Shown piece by piece: positions 25,857 to 32,518 of a DNA stretch of 32,518 nt. The DNA is from an uncultured Pelagibacteraceae bacterium (GTDB taxonomy: Bacteria; Pseudomonadota; Alphaproteobacteria; Pelagibacterales; Pelagibacteraceae): NCBI GenBank assembly GCA_902526645.1, contig CABZLS010000013.1, forward strand, positions 1-32,518, given 5' to 3'. Position numbers and translations under genes: made by a program. The notes under the pieces were generated by a model, which did not search any database, had not been told where the DNA came from, and saw nothing but the letters and a program-made list of their open reading frames with translations. Each line of letters opens with the position of its first letter. The first letter of the stretch is position 1.

Positions 25857-26459
25857 ATGGGAAATATACTATCATCACTTTCTAAAACGATTCATGCTTC
25901 ATTAGCAATTGCAGTTATATTGTTCCTAGGACTATTTTATCAAAATGATGGTTTTAGCTTTGATAGAATTTTTTGGAGTTGGTTCGCAAGATATGTACAT
26001 GTAGTTGTTGGTATTATGTGGATAGGATTACTCTGGTATTTTAATTTTGTTCAAATACCTAATATGGGAAAAATACCTGATGAACAAAAACCTGCTATAG
26101 GTAAAGTAATTGCACCAGCTGCATTATTTTATTTCAGATGGGCAGCAGCTTTAACAGTTGTATCAGGATTTATTCTTGCTGGCCTCAACGGATATCTTCA
26201 TGATGCAATGACATTCAGTATTGGATCTGGTGTACCTAAACATACCGCAATAGGTATAGGTATGTGGCTAGGGTTAATTATGGCTTTTAATGTATGGTTT
26301 GTTATTTGGCCAAATCAAAAGAGAGCATTAGGAATTGTAGATTGTGATCCAGATCTAAAAGCCAAATCTGCTAGAACTGCAATGTTATTCTCAAGAACAA
26401 ATACTTTATTATCTTTGCCAATGTTACTTACTATGGTAGCTGCACAAAACTTGTACTAA
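25857..26459 (+). CDS. PuuD-type (urate oxidase N-terminal domain) membrane protein, no cytochrome domain
   Basis: Five hydrophobic segments span about residues 12-30, 40-62, 87-108, 127-150 and 176-198. Family signatures match the membrane domain of urate hydroxylase PuuD: RYVHVVVGIMWIGLLWYFNFVQIP-like helix 2, FYFRWAAALTVVSG, NVWFVIWPNQKRAL, and a closing SRTNTLLSLPMLLTM. Full-length PuuD has a C-terminal cytochrome c domain; this protein stops at 200 residues with no CxxCH, so it is the membrane part alone. No purine catabolism genes are nearby. A redox or heme-linked membrane role is possible, with H48 and H127-region histidines as candidate ligands, but urate oxidation should not be assumed. 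The gene stands alone between uvrA and convergent secF, whose stop codon is interlocked with its own. Confidence 0.78.
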   Translation: MGNILSSLSKTIHASLAIAVILFLGLFYQNDGFSFDRIFWSWFARYVHVVVGIMWIGLLWYFNFVQIPNMGKIPDEQKPAIGKVIAPAALFYFRWAAALTVVSGFILAGLNGYLHDAMTFSIGSGVPKHTAIGIGMWLGLIMAFNVWFVIWPNQKRALGIVDCDPDLKAKSARTAMLFSRTNTLLSLPMLLTMVAAQNLY

Positions 26460-27343
26460 TTTTTTTCTTCTTCTTTTAATATAGTTTTCTGATTTACGTT
26501 AAGTCTTACGAGCACTGTATTTGCAATATAGATAGAAGAATATGTTCCAAAAATAACTCCAAAAATCATAGCTAAAGAAAATCCTTTTAAAACTTCTCCA
26601 CCGAAAAAAAATATTGATAGTAAAGCTAGCAATGTAGTGGCAGACGTAATTAATGTTCTTGATAAAGTTTCATTGATAGAAATATTAGTTAAATCATAAA
26701 TTTTAATATCAGAAAATTTTCTAAGATTTTCTCGCACTCTATCAAAGATAACAACAGTATCATTCATTGAATAACCTACAATAGTTAAGACTGCTGCAAT
26801 AATTGACAAATTAATTTCAAGTCCTAATAGAGAAAATAATCCTAAAGTTACTATTACATCATGAAAAAGAGCTGATATAGCACCTAAACTAAATTGCCAT
26901 TCAAATCTTATCCAAATGTAAATTAACATTAATGCTAAAGCTACAGAGATTGCAATTATTCCAGATCTTAATAATTCTGCACTAACTTTTGGACCAACAT
27001 TTTCCACGCGTCGAAAGTCAAAATTATTTCCAAAAGATTTATCAAGATTAATTTTTATATCTTCAATGATATTTTTGTTATCATTATTTTCAAATTTAAT
27101 TAAATAATCTATATCATTACCAAAATTCTTTACTGAAATATCCCCTAAATCCATCATGTTCAAATTATCTCTCAATGAGGCAACATTTATTTTATCGTCA
27201 TTTGACCTTAACTCAATTAACGTTCCCCCTTTGAAATCAATACCAAAATTAAGACCCTTAAATATTAATAGAAAAAGTGAAATTATAACTAATGATATAG
27301 ATAGTATATTAAATTTATTATAATATTTATTAAAAGGTATCAT
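26456..27343 (-). CDS. secF: Protein translocase subunit SecF
   Basis: Partner of SecD in the SecDF-YajC complex that uses the proton gradient to help pull proteins out of the Sec channel. The N-terminal helix is followed by the D1-type motif GIDFKGGTLIELRS and a small periplasmic domain (to about residue 125). Five more helices follow, with the RND-type GYSMNDTVVIFDRVREN motif. Length 295 is normal. Its ATG follows the secD TAA with no spacer. The TAG stop is interlocked with the stop of the convergent PuuD-like gene. Confidence 0.96.
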   Translation of the reverse strand: MIPFNKYYNKFNILSISLVIISLFLLIFKGLNFGIDFKGGTLIELRSNDDKINVASLRDNLNMMDLGDISVKNFGNDIDYLIKFENNDNKNIIEDIKINLDKSFGNNFDFRRVENVGPKVSAELLRSGIIAISVALALMLIYIWIRFEWQFSLGAISALFHDVIVTLGLFSLLGLEINLSIIAAVLTIVGYSMNDTVVIFDRVRENLRKFSDIKIYDLTNISINETLSRTLITSATTLLALLSIFFFGGEVLKGFSLAMIFGVIFGTYSSIYIANTVLVRLNVNQKTILKEEEKN

Positions 27344-28897
27344 TTAAATTAATTTTTCTTTATTCTTGTTTTTGGACACATATAAAACTGTTAGAAGTCT
27401 AGCAATAAAATAAACTGAAAATAATGTTGTAAAAATCCCAACACCCAAAGTTAAGGAAAAACCTTTGATGGGACCTGAGCCCATAAAAAATAAGATTATT
27501 GCAGCTAATAAAGTTGTTATATTTGCATCAAAAATAGCAGTTCTTGATTTTGTATAGCCGCTATCGAATGCTATAAGATTATTTTTTTCATTTTTTAATT
27601 CTTCTTTTATTCTCTCAAAGATTAATACATTTGCGTCTACAGCCATTCCAACAGTTAAAATTATTCCCGCAATTCCAGGTAATGTTAAAGTAGCTTCAAA
27701 AATTGTTAAAATTCCAATGAGAAATAAAAGATTAACGATTAATGTAAAGTTAGTTATTAAACCAAAAATTTTATATTTTACGAATATAAATATTATTACA
27801 AGTAGAAAACCAATTATTAAAGCAATTATTCCAGCATTAATAGAATCTTGACCCAAATCTGGTCCGACTGTCCTCTCTTCAATTATATTTAATGGTGCAG
27901 GTAATGCCCCTGATCTTAATAATAAAGCTAAATCAGTTGCAGATTGAAATGTAAATCCTCCACTTATTTGTCCAGATCCACTTGCAATTGTATCTCTTAT
28001 TACTGGAGCGCTTATGATTTTATTATCTAATACGATAGCTAATTGTTTTCCTATGCCGGTTGATGTTGCTTTGCCAAATCTTTTTGCTCCTACTCTATCA
28101 AGGGTAAAAGTAACAACTGTCTCGTTTGTTTCAGCATCCATTCTTGGTTGTGCATCTAAGAGATTATCCCCACTTAAAATTATTCTCTTACTTACTACAG
28201 CATCATCCGAATCATCCTCAAATTTAAGTTTTTCTACACCAAATGAATCCTCATCACCACTGGTCACAAATCTAAATGTTAAATTTGCAGTTTTACCAAG
28301 CAAAGATTTTATCCTCATCGGATCATCAAGTCCGGGTAATTCTACTAAAATTCGATCATTTCCTCTTTTTAATATGTTTGGCTCATTCGTGCCTATCTCA
28401 TCAATCCTTCTTCTTACTATTTCTAATGCTTGATCTTGAGATGACGTTTTAAGTTTAACAATACCTTGCTTTGAATAACTAACAATAAAAAAGTTTTCCT
28501 CCTCAATTAAATCAAGTTGATGAGATTTGAATCTTGGATAATATGGATTTAATTCACTTTCCTCATCTTTAAATTCATCAAAAACAATCTTTTTAAACTT
28601 TTCATCAACAGAAAAAAAAAGTTTTTGATCAGATAATCTAATATTTCTTACTCTAATATCTTTTTTTTTAAAATGATTTCTTATAGTAATAGTTAAATTT
28701 TGAAGTTTTTGTTCAATTACAGGTGAATTGTCAATTTCTAATAATAAATATGATCCGCCTTGAAGATCTAATCCAAGATTTATTCTTTTATTTAAAATAT
28801 TATTTTCAAATTTGAAAAAATTAAAAGAAGCTACTACAATAAAGAAAAAAGATACTAGTAAAATAGTAAATATTTTTAATTTTGAAAAATATAACAC
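27344..28897 (-). CDS. secD: Protein translocase subunit SecD
   Basis: Membrane component of SecDF-YajC with a large periplasmic region. After the first helix comes LGLDLQGGSYLLLEID, then the P1 head and base domains (~residues 60-330, including LGKTANLTFRFV and GSGQISGGFTF). Five C-terminal helices follow, with GMAVDANVLIFERIKEE. At 517 residues it is the compact form (E. coli has 615). It lies 14 bases after yajC and directly before secF, so the three form one operon. Confidence 0.96.
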   Translation of the reverse strand: MLYFSKLKIFTILLVSFFFIVVASFNFFKFENNILNKRINLGLDLQGGSYLLLEIDNSPVIEQKLQNLTITIRNHFKKKDIRVRNIRLSDQKLFFSVDEKFKKIVFDEFKDEESELNPYYPRFKSHQLDLIEEENFFIVSYSKQGIVKLKTSSQDQALEIVRRRIDEIGTNEPNILKRGNDRILVELPGLDDPMRIKSLLGKTANLTFRFVTSGDEDSFGVEKLKFEDDSDDAVVSKRIILSGDNLLDAQPRMDAETNETVVTFTLDRVGAKRFGKATSTGIGKQLAIVLDNKIISAPVIRDTIASGSGQISGGFTFQSATDLALLLRSGALPAPLNIIEERTVGPDLGQDSINAGIIALIIGFLLVIIFIFVKYKIFGLITNFTLIVNLLFLIGILTIFEATLTLPGIAGIILTVGMAVDANVLIFERIKEELKNEKNNLIAFDSGYTKSRTAIFDANITTLLAAIILFFMGSGPIKGFSLTLGVGIFTTLFSVYFIARLLTVLYVSKNKNKEKLI

Positions 28898-28911
28898 TTT
28901 ACAAAAAAAAA

Positions 28912-29199
28912 TTACTTTTTAACTTCTGGTGAGTTCATTAAACTCTGTACACCGGTGCCACGAATAACTTCGACAGTTACACCATCTGTTATTTCAACTT
29001 CAATTTTATCATTATCAATAACTCTAGTAATGGTACCAGTAATTCCACCCGATGTAACAATTTTATCTCCCTTTTTTAAACCTTCTACCATTGCTTTATG
29101 TTCCTTAACTTTTTTTTGCTGAGGTCTTATTAAGAAAAAATAAAATATAACAAATATCAATATTAATGGTATAAACTGACCTATTCCTGAACTTTCCAT
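28912..29199 (-). CDS. yajC: Preprotein translocase accessory protein YajC
   Basis: A 95-residue single-span membrane protein of the SecDF-YajC complex. The N-terminal helix (PLILIFVIFYFFLIRPQQKK) with the RPQQKK motif is diagnostic, followed by a small cytosolic barrel (GDKIVTSGGITGTITRV). It has a clear Shine-Dalgarno, unlike many genes here, and leads secD and secF. A 54-base gap separates it from serS upstream. Confidence 0.96.
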   Translation of the reverse strand: MESSGIGQFIPLILIFVIFYFFLIRPQQKKVKEHKAMVEGLKKGDKIVTSGGITGTITRVIDNDKIEVEITDGVTVEVIRGTGVQSLMNSPEVKK

Positions 29200-29202
29200 A
29201 AA

Positions 29203-29209
29203 TCTCCTT
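29203..29209 (-). promoter_or_regulatory. Strong Shine-Dalgarno of yajC
   Basis: AAGGAGA on the minus strand sits three bases before the ATG at 29199. Most first genes of units in this window have no such sequence, so it fixes the start and suggests a proper 5' leader. Confidence 0.8.
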
Positions 29210-29224
29210 AATTAAATTAGCATT

Positions 29225-29251
29225 TTTATACTATCTAACTAATTAAAACAA
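29225..29251 (-). promoter_or_regulatory. Candidate promoter of yajC-secD-secF
   Basis: On the minus strand TTGTTT (29246-29251), a 15-base spacer and TATAAA (29225-29230) lie in the serS-yajC gap. The spacer is short, so the call is tentative. The unit may also be read from upstream. Confidence 0.35.
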
Positions 29252-29253
29252 CT

Positions 29254-30513
29254 TTATTTGATTGAAATTTTTTCCAAATTATTCATATAAGGACGTAATA
29301 TTTTTGGAATAGAAATAGAGCCATCTTTTTCTTGGTAGTTTTCTAAAACAGCAATCAAAGTTCTTCCAATAGCTAAACCACTTCCATTTAAAGTGCCAAC
29401 AAACATAGTTTCATTGTTTTGATTTTTATATCTAGTTTTCATCCTTGTAGATTGAAAAGTCGAACATGAAGAACATGAAGAAATTTCTCGATATTTTTTT
29501 TCTGAAGGTATCCAAACCTCTATATCATATGTTTTTTCAGCACTAAAACCCATATCACCACTACACAATAATATTTTTCTATAAGGTAATTCTAGAAGAT
29601 CCAATATACCAGTTGCACAATTAGTCATTCTTTCCAATTCATCTAAACATTTCGTCTGTTCAACAATGCTAACTAGTTCAACTTTATAAAATTGATGCTG
29701 TCTAATCATTCCTTTTGTATCTTTACCATAACTACCGGCTTCTTTTCTAAAACAGGGGGTAGATGCAACAAATCTCATTGGTAAAGACTGCAAATCAACA
29801 ATTTTATCTTTTACGATATTGGTCAAAATGACTTCAGCTGTGGGAATCAAAAATTTTCTCTCGCTGGCCTCGTCTATTTTAATTTCAAATTGATCATTCT
29901 CAAATTTAGGAAGTTGACCTGTACCATACATAGAGTTTTCTGATGCAAGTAATGGTGGAGAAATTTCCTCATATCCATTTTTTGTCGTATGAATATCTAA
30001 CATGAAATTTGATATCGCTCTTTCAAGTAAAGCTAATTCTTTTTTTACAAAAACAAATCTTGAACCAGTGGTTTTGCTCGCTAAGTCAAAATCTAACATT
30101 CCAAGATCTTCACCTAATTCATAATGTGATTTAGGTGTAAAATCAAACTTGGGTATATTTCCAAATTTCTTAATCTCAAGGTTATCATTTTCATCTTTTC
30201 CAGTAGGAACATCTTTATGAGGAATATTTGGAATATTTGATAAGATTTTATCAAGACTTAATTTTATCTTCTTTTGTTCATCTATTATTTTATCAATAGA
30301 TAAAGAAATTTCTTTTGATCTAGTAAATAAAGTTTCATCTTTAGATTTTGAAATATCTTTTTTTTCTTTTTCTAAAATCTCTTTCTTATGTATGAGCTCT
30401 CTATTTGATTTATCTAAATTTATTAATTCATTAAAATCTATATCTATTGATCTTTTTTCTAAAGCTTTTTTGAAAGACTCAAAATTTTTTCTTATTATCT
30501 TTAAATCATGCAT
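29254..30513 (-). CDS. serS: Seryl-tRNA synthetase
   Basis: Class II synthetase charging tRNA-Ser. The first ~110 residues are the antiparallel coiled-coil arm that grips the long variable arm of the tRNA. The class II motifs follow: SPPLLASENSMYGTGQLPKF, motif 2 FRKEAGSYGKDTKGMIRQHQ, and motif 3 NGSGLAIGRTLIAVLENYQ. Length 419 is normal. Its start overlaps the tatC end by 8 bases. In many alphaproteobacteria serS is followed by surE, pcm and a LysM/M23 peptidase gene; here the next gene is yajC. Confidence 0.97.
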   Translation of the reverse strand: MHDLKIIRKNFESFKKALEKRSIDIDFNELINLDKSNRELIHKKEILEKEKKDISKSKDETLFTRSKEISLSIDKIIDEQKKIKLSLDKILSNIPNIPHKDVPTGKDENDNLEIKKFGNIPKFDFTPKSHYELGEDLGMLDFDLASKTTGSRFVFVKKELALLERAISNFMLDIHTTKNGYEEISPPLLASENSMYGTGQLPKFENDQFEIKIDEASERKFLIPTAEVILTNIVKDKIVDLQSLPMRFVASTPCFRKEAGSYGKDTKGMIRQHQFYKVELVSIVEQTKCLDELERMTNCATGILDLLELPYRKILLCSGDMGFSAEKTYDIEVWIPSEKKYREISSCSSCSTFQSTRMKTRYKNQNNETMFVGTLNGSGLAIGRTLIAVLENYQEKDGSISIPKILRPYMNNLEKISIK

Positions 30514-31276
30514 CAGAATTTTTTAAATTTTTGTTTTCTATAAATTTTACTGAAAATATTGATAATTCATATAAAATTAATAATGGAATCGCTAAACCAA
30601 TTTGTGTTATTGGGTCAGGTGGTGTTAATAATGCAGCTGCAGAAAATATAATAACTACAACATATTTTCTCCTTTTTTTTAAAAACTCAGAATCAATCAA
30701 ACCTACCCTTGCGAGTAAACTTAAAACAACAGGTAATTGAAAACTTATTCCAAATGCAAAAATAAGTTTCATGATTAAAGATAAATACTCATTTACTTTT
30801 GCTTCTAACTGAATTGGTAGATTTGTAGATAAACCAGTGCTTTCAAATGATAAAAAAAATTTAATAGCTAGTGGCATAATTAAATAGTAAACTAACATTC
30901 CACCTAAAAAGAAAAGTATTGGTGTTAATATAAGATATGGTAGTATTGCTATTTTCTCATGTTTATACAGACCGGGTGCAATAAATTTCCATACTTGCAT
31001 TAAAATATAAGGGCAAGTAACAAAAAAAGCTGTAAAGAAAGAAACTTTTAAATATGTTAAAAAAGTTTCTTGAAGAGCAGTGAAAATTAATCTTCTATTA
31101 GAGCCATCATCTTTAACTGCCTCTGCAAAAGGTTCAACTAAAAAACCATATATATGCTCCGCAAAGAAATAACAGCCTATAAAAAAAATTATTAGAAATA
31201 TGAAACTATGGATTAATCTTTTTCTCAGTTCCGCTAAATGACTTATGAAGCCACCTTCATTTTCATCATGAGTCAT
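30506..31276 (-). CDS. tatC: Twin-arginine translocase subunit TatC
   Basis: Polytopic receptor that binds twin-arginine signal peptides of folded proteins. Six hydrophobic segments are seen. The N-terminal motif HLAELRKRL (H13, E16, R18) and the first cytosolic loop FIAPGLYKHEK, whose Glu contacts the signal peptide, are conserved, as is LTPPDPITQ before helix 5. Length 256 is normal. It overlaps tatB by 11 bases upstream and serS by 8 downstream. Confidence 0.97.
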   Translation of the reverse strand: MTHDENEGGFISHLAELRKRLIHSFIFLIIFFIGCYFFAEHIYGFLVEPFAEAVKDDGSNRRLIFTALQETFLTYLKVSFFTAFFVTCPYILMQVWKFIAPGLYKHEKIAILPYLILTPILFFLGGMLVYYLIMPLAIKFFLSFESTGLSTNLPIQLEAKVNEYLSLIMKLIFAFGISFQLPVVLSLLARVGLIDSEFLKKRRKYVVVIIFSAAALLTPPDPITQIGLAIPLLILYELSIFSVKFIENKNLKNSDA

Positions 31277-31478
31277 CTTTTTTTTCTTCTTTTTTTTCTA
31301 TTTGATTATCTTCGATATCGATATTTGAAACTTCATTTTGAATGTTGTTAATATATTTTTTTGCTGATCCAATCCATGAGCCAGCTTTTTTTAACATAAT
31401 AGGAAAATCCTTTGGTCCAAGAACTATAATTGCTATTGCAACAATAATTAAAATCTCAAACCAACCAATAGTAGGCAT
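31266..31478 (-). CDS. tatB: Twin-arginine translocase subunit TatB (short form)
   Basis: Single-span TatA/B-family protein. TatB identity is supported by E8 in the membrane segment and L-G-P (G21-P22) at the hinge, both at the exact TatB positions, followed by an amphipathic helix (KKAGSWIGSAKKYINNI). At 70 residues it is far shorter than E. coli TatB (171); the acidic/basic tail is reduced to about 20 residues ending EEKKDDS. It lies between tatA (5-base gap) and tatC (11-base overlap), in the normal tatABC order. Confidence 0.9.
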   Translation of the reverse strand: MPTIGWFEILIIVAIAIIVLGPKDFPIMLKKAGSWIGSAKKYINNIQNEVSNIDIEDNQIEKKEEKKDDS

Positions 31479-31483
31479 GCGAT

Positions 31484-31684
31484 TTACTCTTTTTTGTTAG
31501 TATCTTGATTATCTTCAGAAATATTTTTAGGCTCATTGTCATCAGTAGCATCTGATGCCATACCCTTCTTAAAGCTTTTTATTCCTTTAGCAACATCACC
31601 CATCAAGCTAGATATTTTACCTCTTCCAAATAGTAATACCACCAGTATTACAACTATTGCTATTTGCCAAATTCCAATGCTCAT
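31484..31684 (-). CDS. tatA: Twin-arginine translocase subunit TatA
   Basis: Pore or membrane-thinning component of the Tat system. A single helix with the polar Gln near its start ([19 protein letters not shown]), the FGRGKI hinge and the amphipathic helix [12 protein letters not shown] identify TatA. A short acidic tail follows. Length 66 is typical of small TatA. It is 50 bases after scpB, and TATAAG ends six bases before the ATG, so a leaderless transcript is possible in addition to read-through from scpAB. Confidence 0.95.
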   Translation of the reverse strand: MSIGIWQIAIVVILVVLLFGRGKISSLMGDVAKGIKSFKKGMASDATDDNEPKNISEDNQDTNKKE

Positions 31685-31690
31685 AGAAAA

Positions 31691-31696
31691 CTTATA
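31691..31696 (-). promoter_or_regulatory. Candidate -10 box of tatA
   Basis: TATAAG on the minus strand ends 6 bases before the tatA ATG. TTTAAA lies 16 bases further upstream (31713-31718) as a weak -35. The predicted start coincides with the start codon. Confidence 0.35.
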
Positions 31697-31734
31697 ACCT
31701 GTTTATCAATATTTTAAAAGTCAAATATGCTAAC

Positions 31735-32436
31735 TTATTTCTTTTCATCAGTATTAAGTGTACCACTAAGCATTTCATCAATATTTGAATAAATGTCCTC
31801 TTTTTTATCGTCCTGTTTTTCTTTATAAAATTTTCCTGTTCCAAAAATTGCATTATCTATGTTCGTACTATCAATTAAACCAGCGGCACCTAATTCATCA
31901 ACTGTTGGGAGGTCTGATAGTTTTTGTAAATTAAAATGACTTAAAAAATCATCTGTTGTAATATATTGTATAGGTTTACCAGGAACATTTTTTCTTCCAC
32001 CAGGTTTAACCCAATTTAGCTCCATTAATATCTCTAAAGTATTAGTTCCAAATACAACACCTCTGATTTCCTCAATTTCAGCTCTGGTAACCGGTTGGTG
32101 ATATACTATTATTGCAAGAGTTTCTATTGCTGCTTTAGATAATTTTTTTTCTACAGTTTTTTCTTGTGTCATTAATCCAGCGAGGTTCGGTGATGTTCTA
32201 AAAGACCATTTTTTTGAAATACAGACTAAATTTATACCACGATGAGAATACTCTGATTGAAGTTTTAGTAATATTTTTTCCACATCACTTTTTTTTGAAA
32301 TTTTACTTTGAATTGTTTCAATATCTAAAGGTTCAACTGCTGCGAAAACAATTCCTTCAATTTCTTTTTCAATAGGTGAGAGTTTTGTTGGAAAATTAAT
32401 AACGTTATCTTTTTTTTTAATTTTTTTTTTGATCAT
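31735..32436 (-). CDS. scpB: Segregation and condensation protein B
   Basis: Kleisin-associated winged-helix protein that works with ScpA and SMC in chromosome compaction. Family motifs are IEGIVFAAVEPLDIETI near the N-terminus, LSKAAIETLAIIVYHQPVTRAEIEEIRGV, and the second winged helix ending PGKPIQYITTDDFLSHF with LGAAGLIDS. Length 233 is normal, with a charged C-terminal tail. Its ATG overlaps the scpA stop (ATGA), and AAGGAAAA just upstream can serve as ribosome binding site. Confidence 0.95.
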   Translation of the reverse strand: MIKKKIKKKDNVINFPTKLSPIEKEIEGIVFAAVEPLDIETIQSKISKKSDVEKILLKLQSEYSHRGINLVCISKKWSFRTSPNLAGLMTQEKTVEKKLSKAAIETLAIIVYHQPVTRAEIEEIRGVVFGTNTLEILMELNWVKPGGRKNVPGKPIQYITTDDFLSHFNLQKLSDLPTVDELGAAGLIDSTNIDNAIFGTGKFYKEKQDDKKEDIYSNIDEMLSGTLNTDEKK

Positions 32437-32518
32437 TTATTTTCCTTTATATAAATATCATCAAAAAGATTTTCTTGTTTGATTTTGATGTTTCCTTCTT
32501 TAACTAATTCTAGAGAAC
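32433..32518 (-). CDS. scpA: Segregation and condensation protein A, C-terminal end (cut by window edge)
   Basis: The minus-strand frame entering from the right edge encodes 27 residues, SLELVKEGNIKIKQENLF then DDIYIKENK, ending in TGA. This matches the end of the ScpA winged helix, where the kleisin closes with a LELV-x-x-G-x-I/V-x-x-x-Q-x-x-x-F pattern. The stop overlaps the scpB start by four bases (ATGA), the usual scpA-scpB coupling. Most of the gene lies outside the window. Confidence 0.88.
   Translation of the reverse strand, partial: SLELVKEGNIKIKQENLFDDIYIKENK

Noticed and set aside
28014-28433. A 139-residue plus-strand ORF inside secD
   Set aside because: It lies antisense within a well-conserved SecD frame, and its Ser/Leu/Pro-rich translation is what an antisense shadow of an AT-rich gene gives.

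Overview
The window looks like a core chromosomal segment of a SAR11-type (Pelagibacterales) alphaproteobacterium. The DNA is extremely AT-rich, and the proteins are rich in Lys, Asn and Ile. Genes are packed with very small or negative spacing. Several gene orders are typical of alphaproteobacteria: mltB-rlpA-dac-tmk-holB-metG-tatD-MBL, ssb-gyrA-coaD-ppi-tgt with divergent uvrA, sdhE/recG/DUF502, and scpAB-tatABC-serS followed by yajC-secDF. By hand count only about 730 of 32,518 bases lie outside a gene, and the longest gap is 110 bases. I saw no insertion sequence, prophage, CRISPR array, riboswitch or clear intrinsic terminator.

Layout. 1-422: the end of an unrecognised ORF running into a tRNA-Glu gene on the other strand. 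433-2768 (minus): tRNA-Pro, a complex I NDUFS4-like subunit, an SbmA/BacA transporter, and class II fructose-1,6-bisphosphatase GlpX. 2863-5085 (plus): a zinc-ribbon membrane protein, the NhaA antiporter and a glutathione peroxidase. 5080-13424 (minus): a nine-gene, mostly overlapping operon mixing murein enzymes (MltB, a decayed RlpA, a DD-carboxypeptidase) with Tmk, HolB, MetG, TatD and an MBL hydrolase, headed by a RarD permease. 13517-16561: tRNA-Ser, sdhE, recG and DUF502. 16672-17579: an M48 lipoprotein protease and tRNA-Lys. 17652-22859 (minus): ssb-gyrA-coaD-ppi-tgt, with uvrA divergent at 22950. 25857-26459: a stand-alone PuuD-type membrane domain. 26456-32518 (minus): protein export (SecF, SecD, YajC, TatC, TatB, TatA), SerS and chromosome segregation (ScpB, end of ScpA).

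This is housekeeping DNA, and I do not see a new multi-gene system such as a defence island or biosynthetic cluster. The unusual signals are finer. The tRNA-guanine transglycosylase lacks all three zinc-binding cysteines. An RlpA-family lipoprotein has lost its catalytic motif. GyrA has Gln at the quinolone-determining serine. A perfectly palindromic -10 element (ATTATAAT) lies between the divergent sdhE and recG genes, and several -10 boxes sit so close to start codons that leaderless mRNAs are predicted. Convergent genes interlock their stop codons (CTAA) or abut tRNA genes, which leaves no room for terminators.
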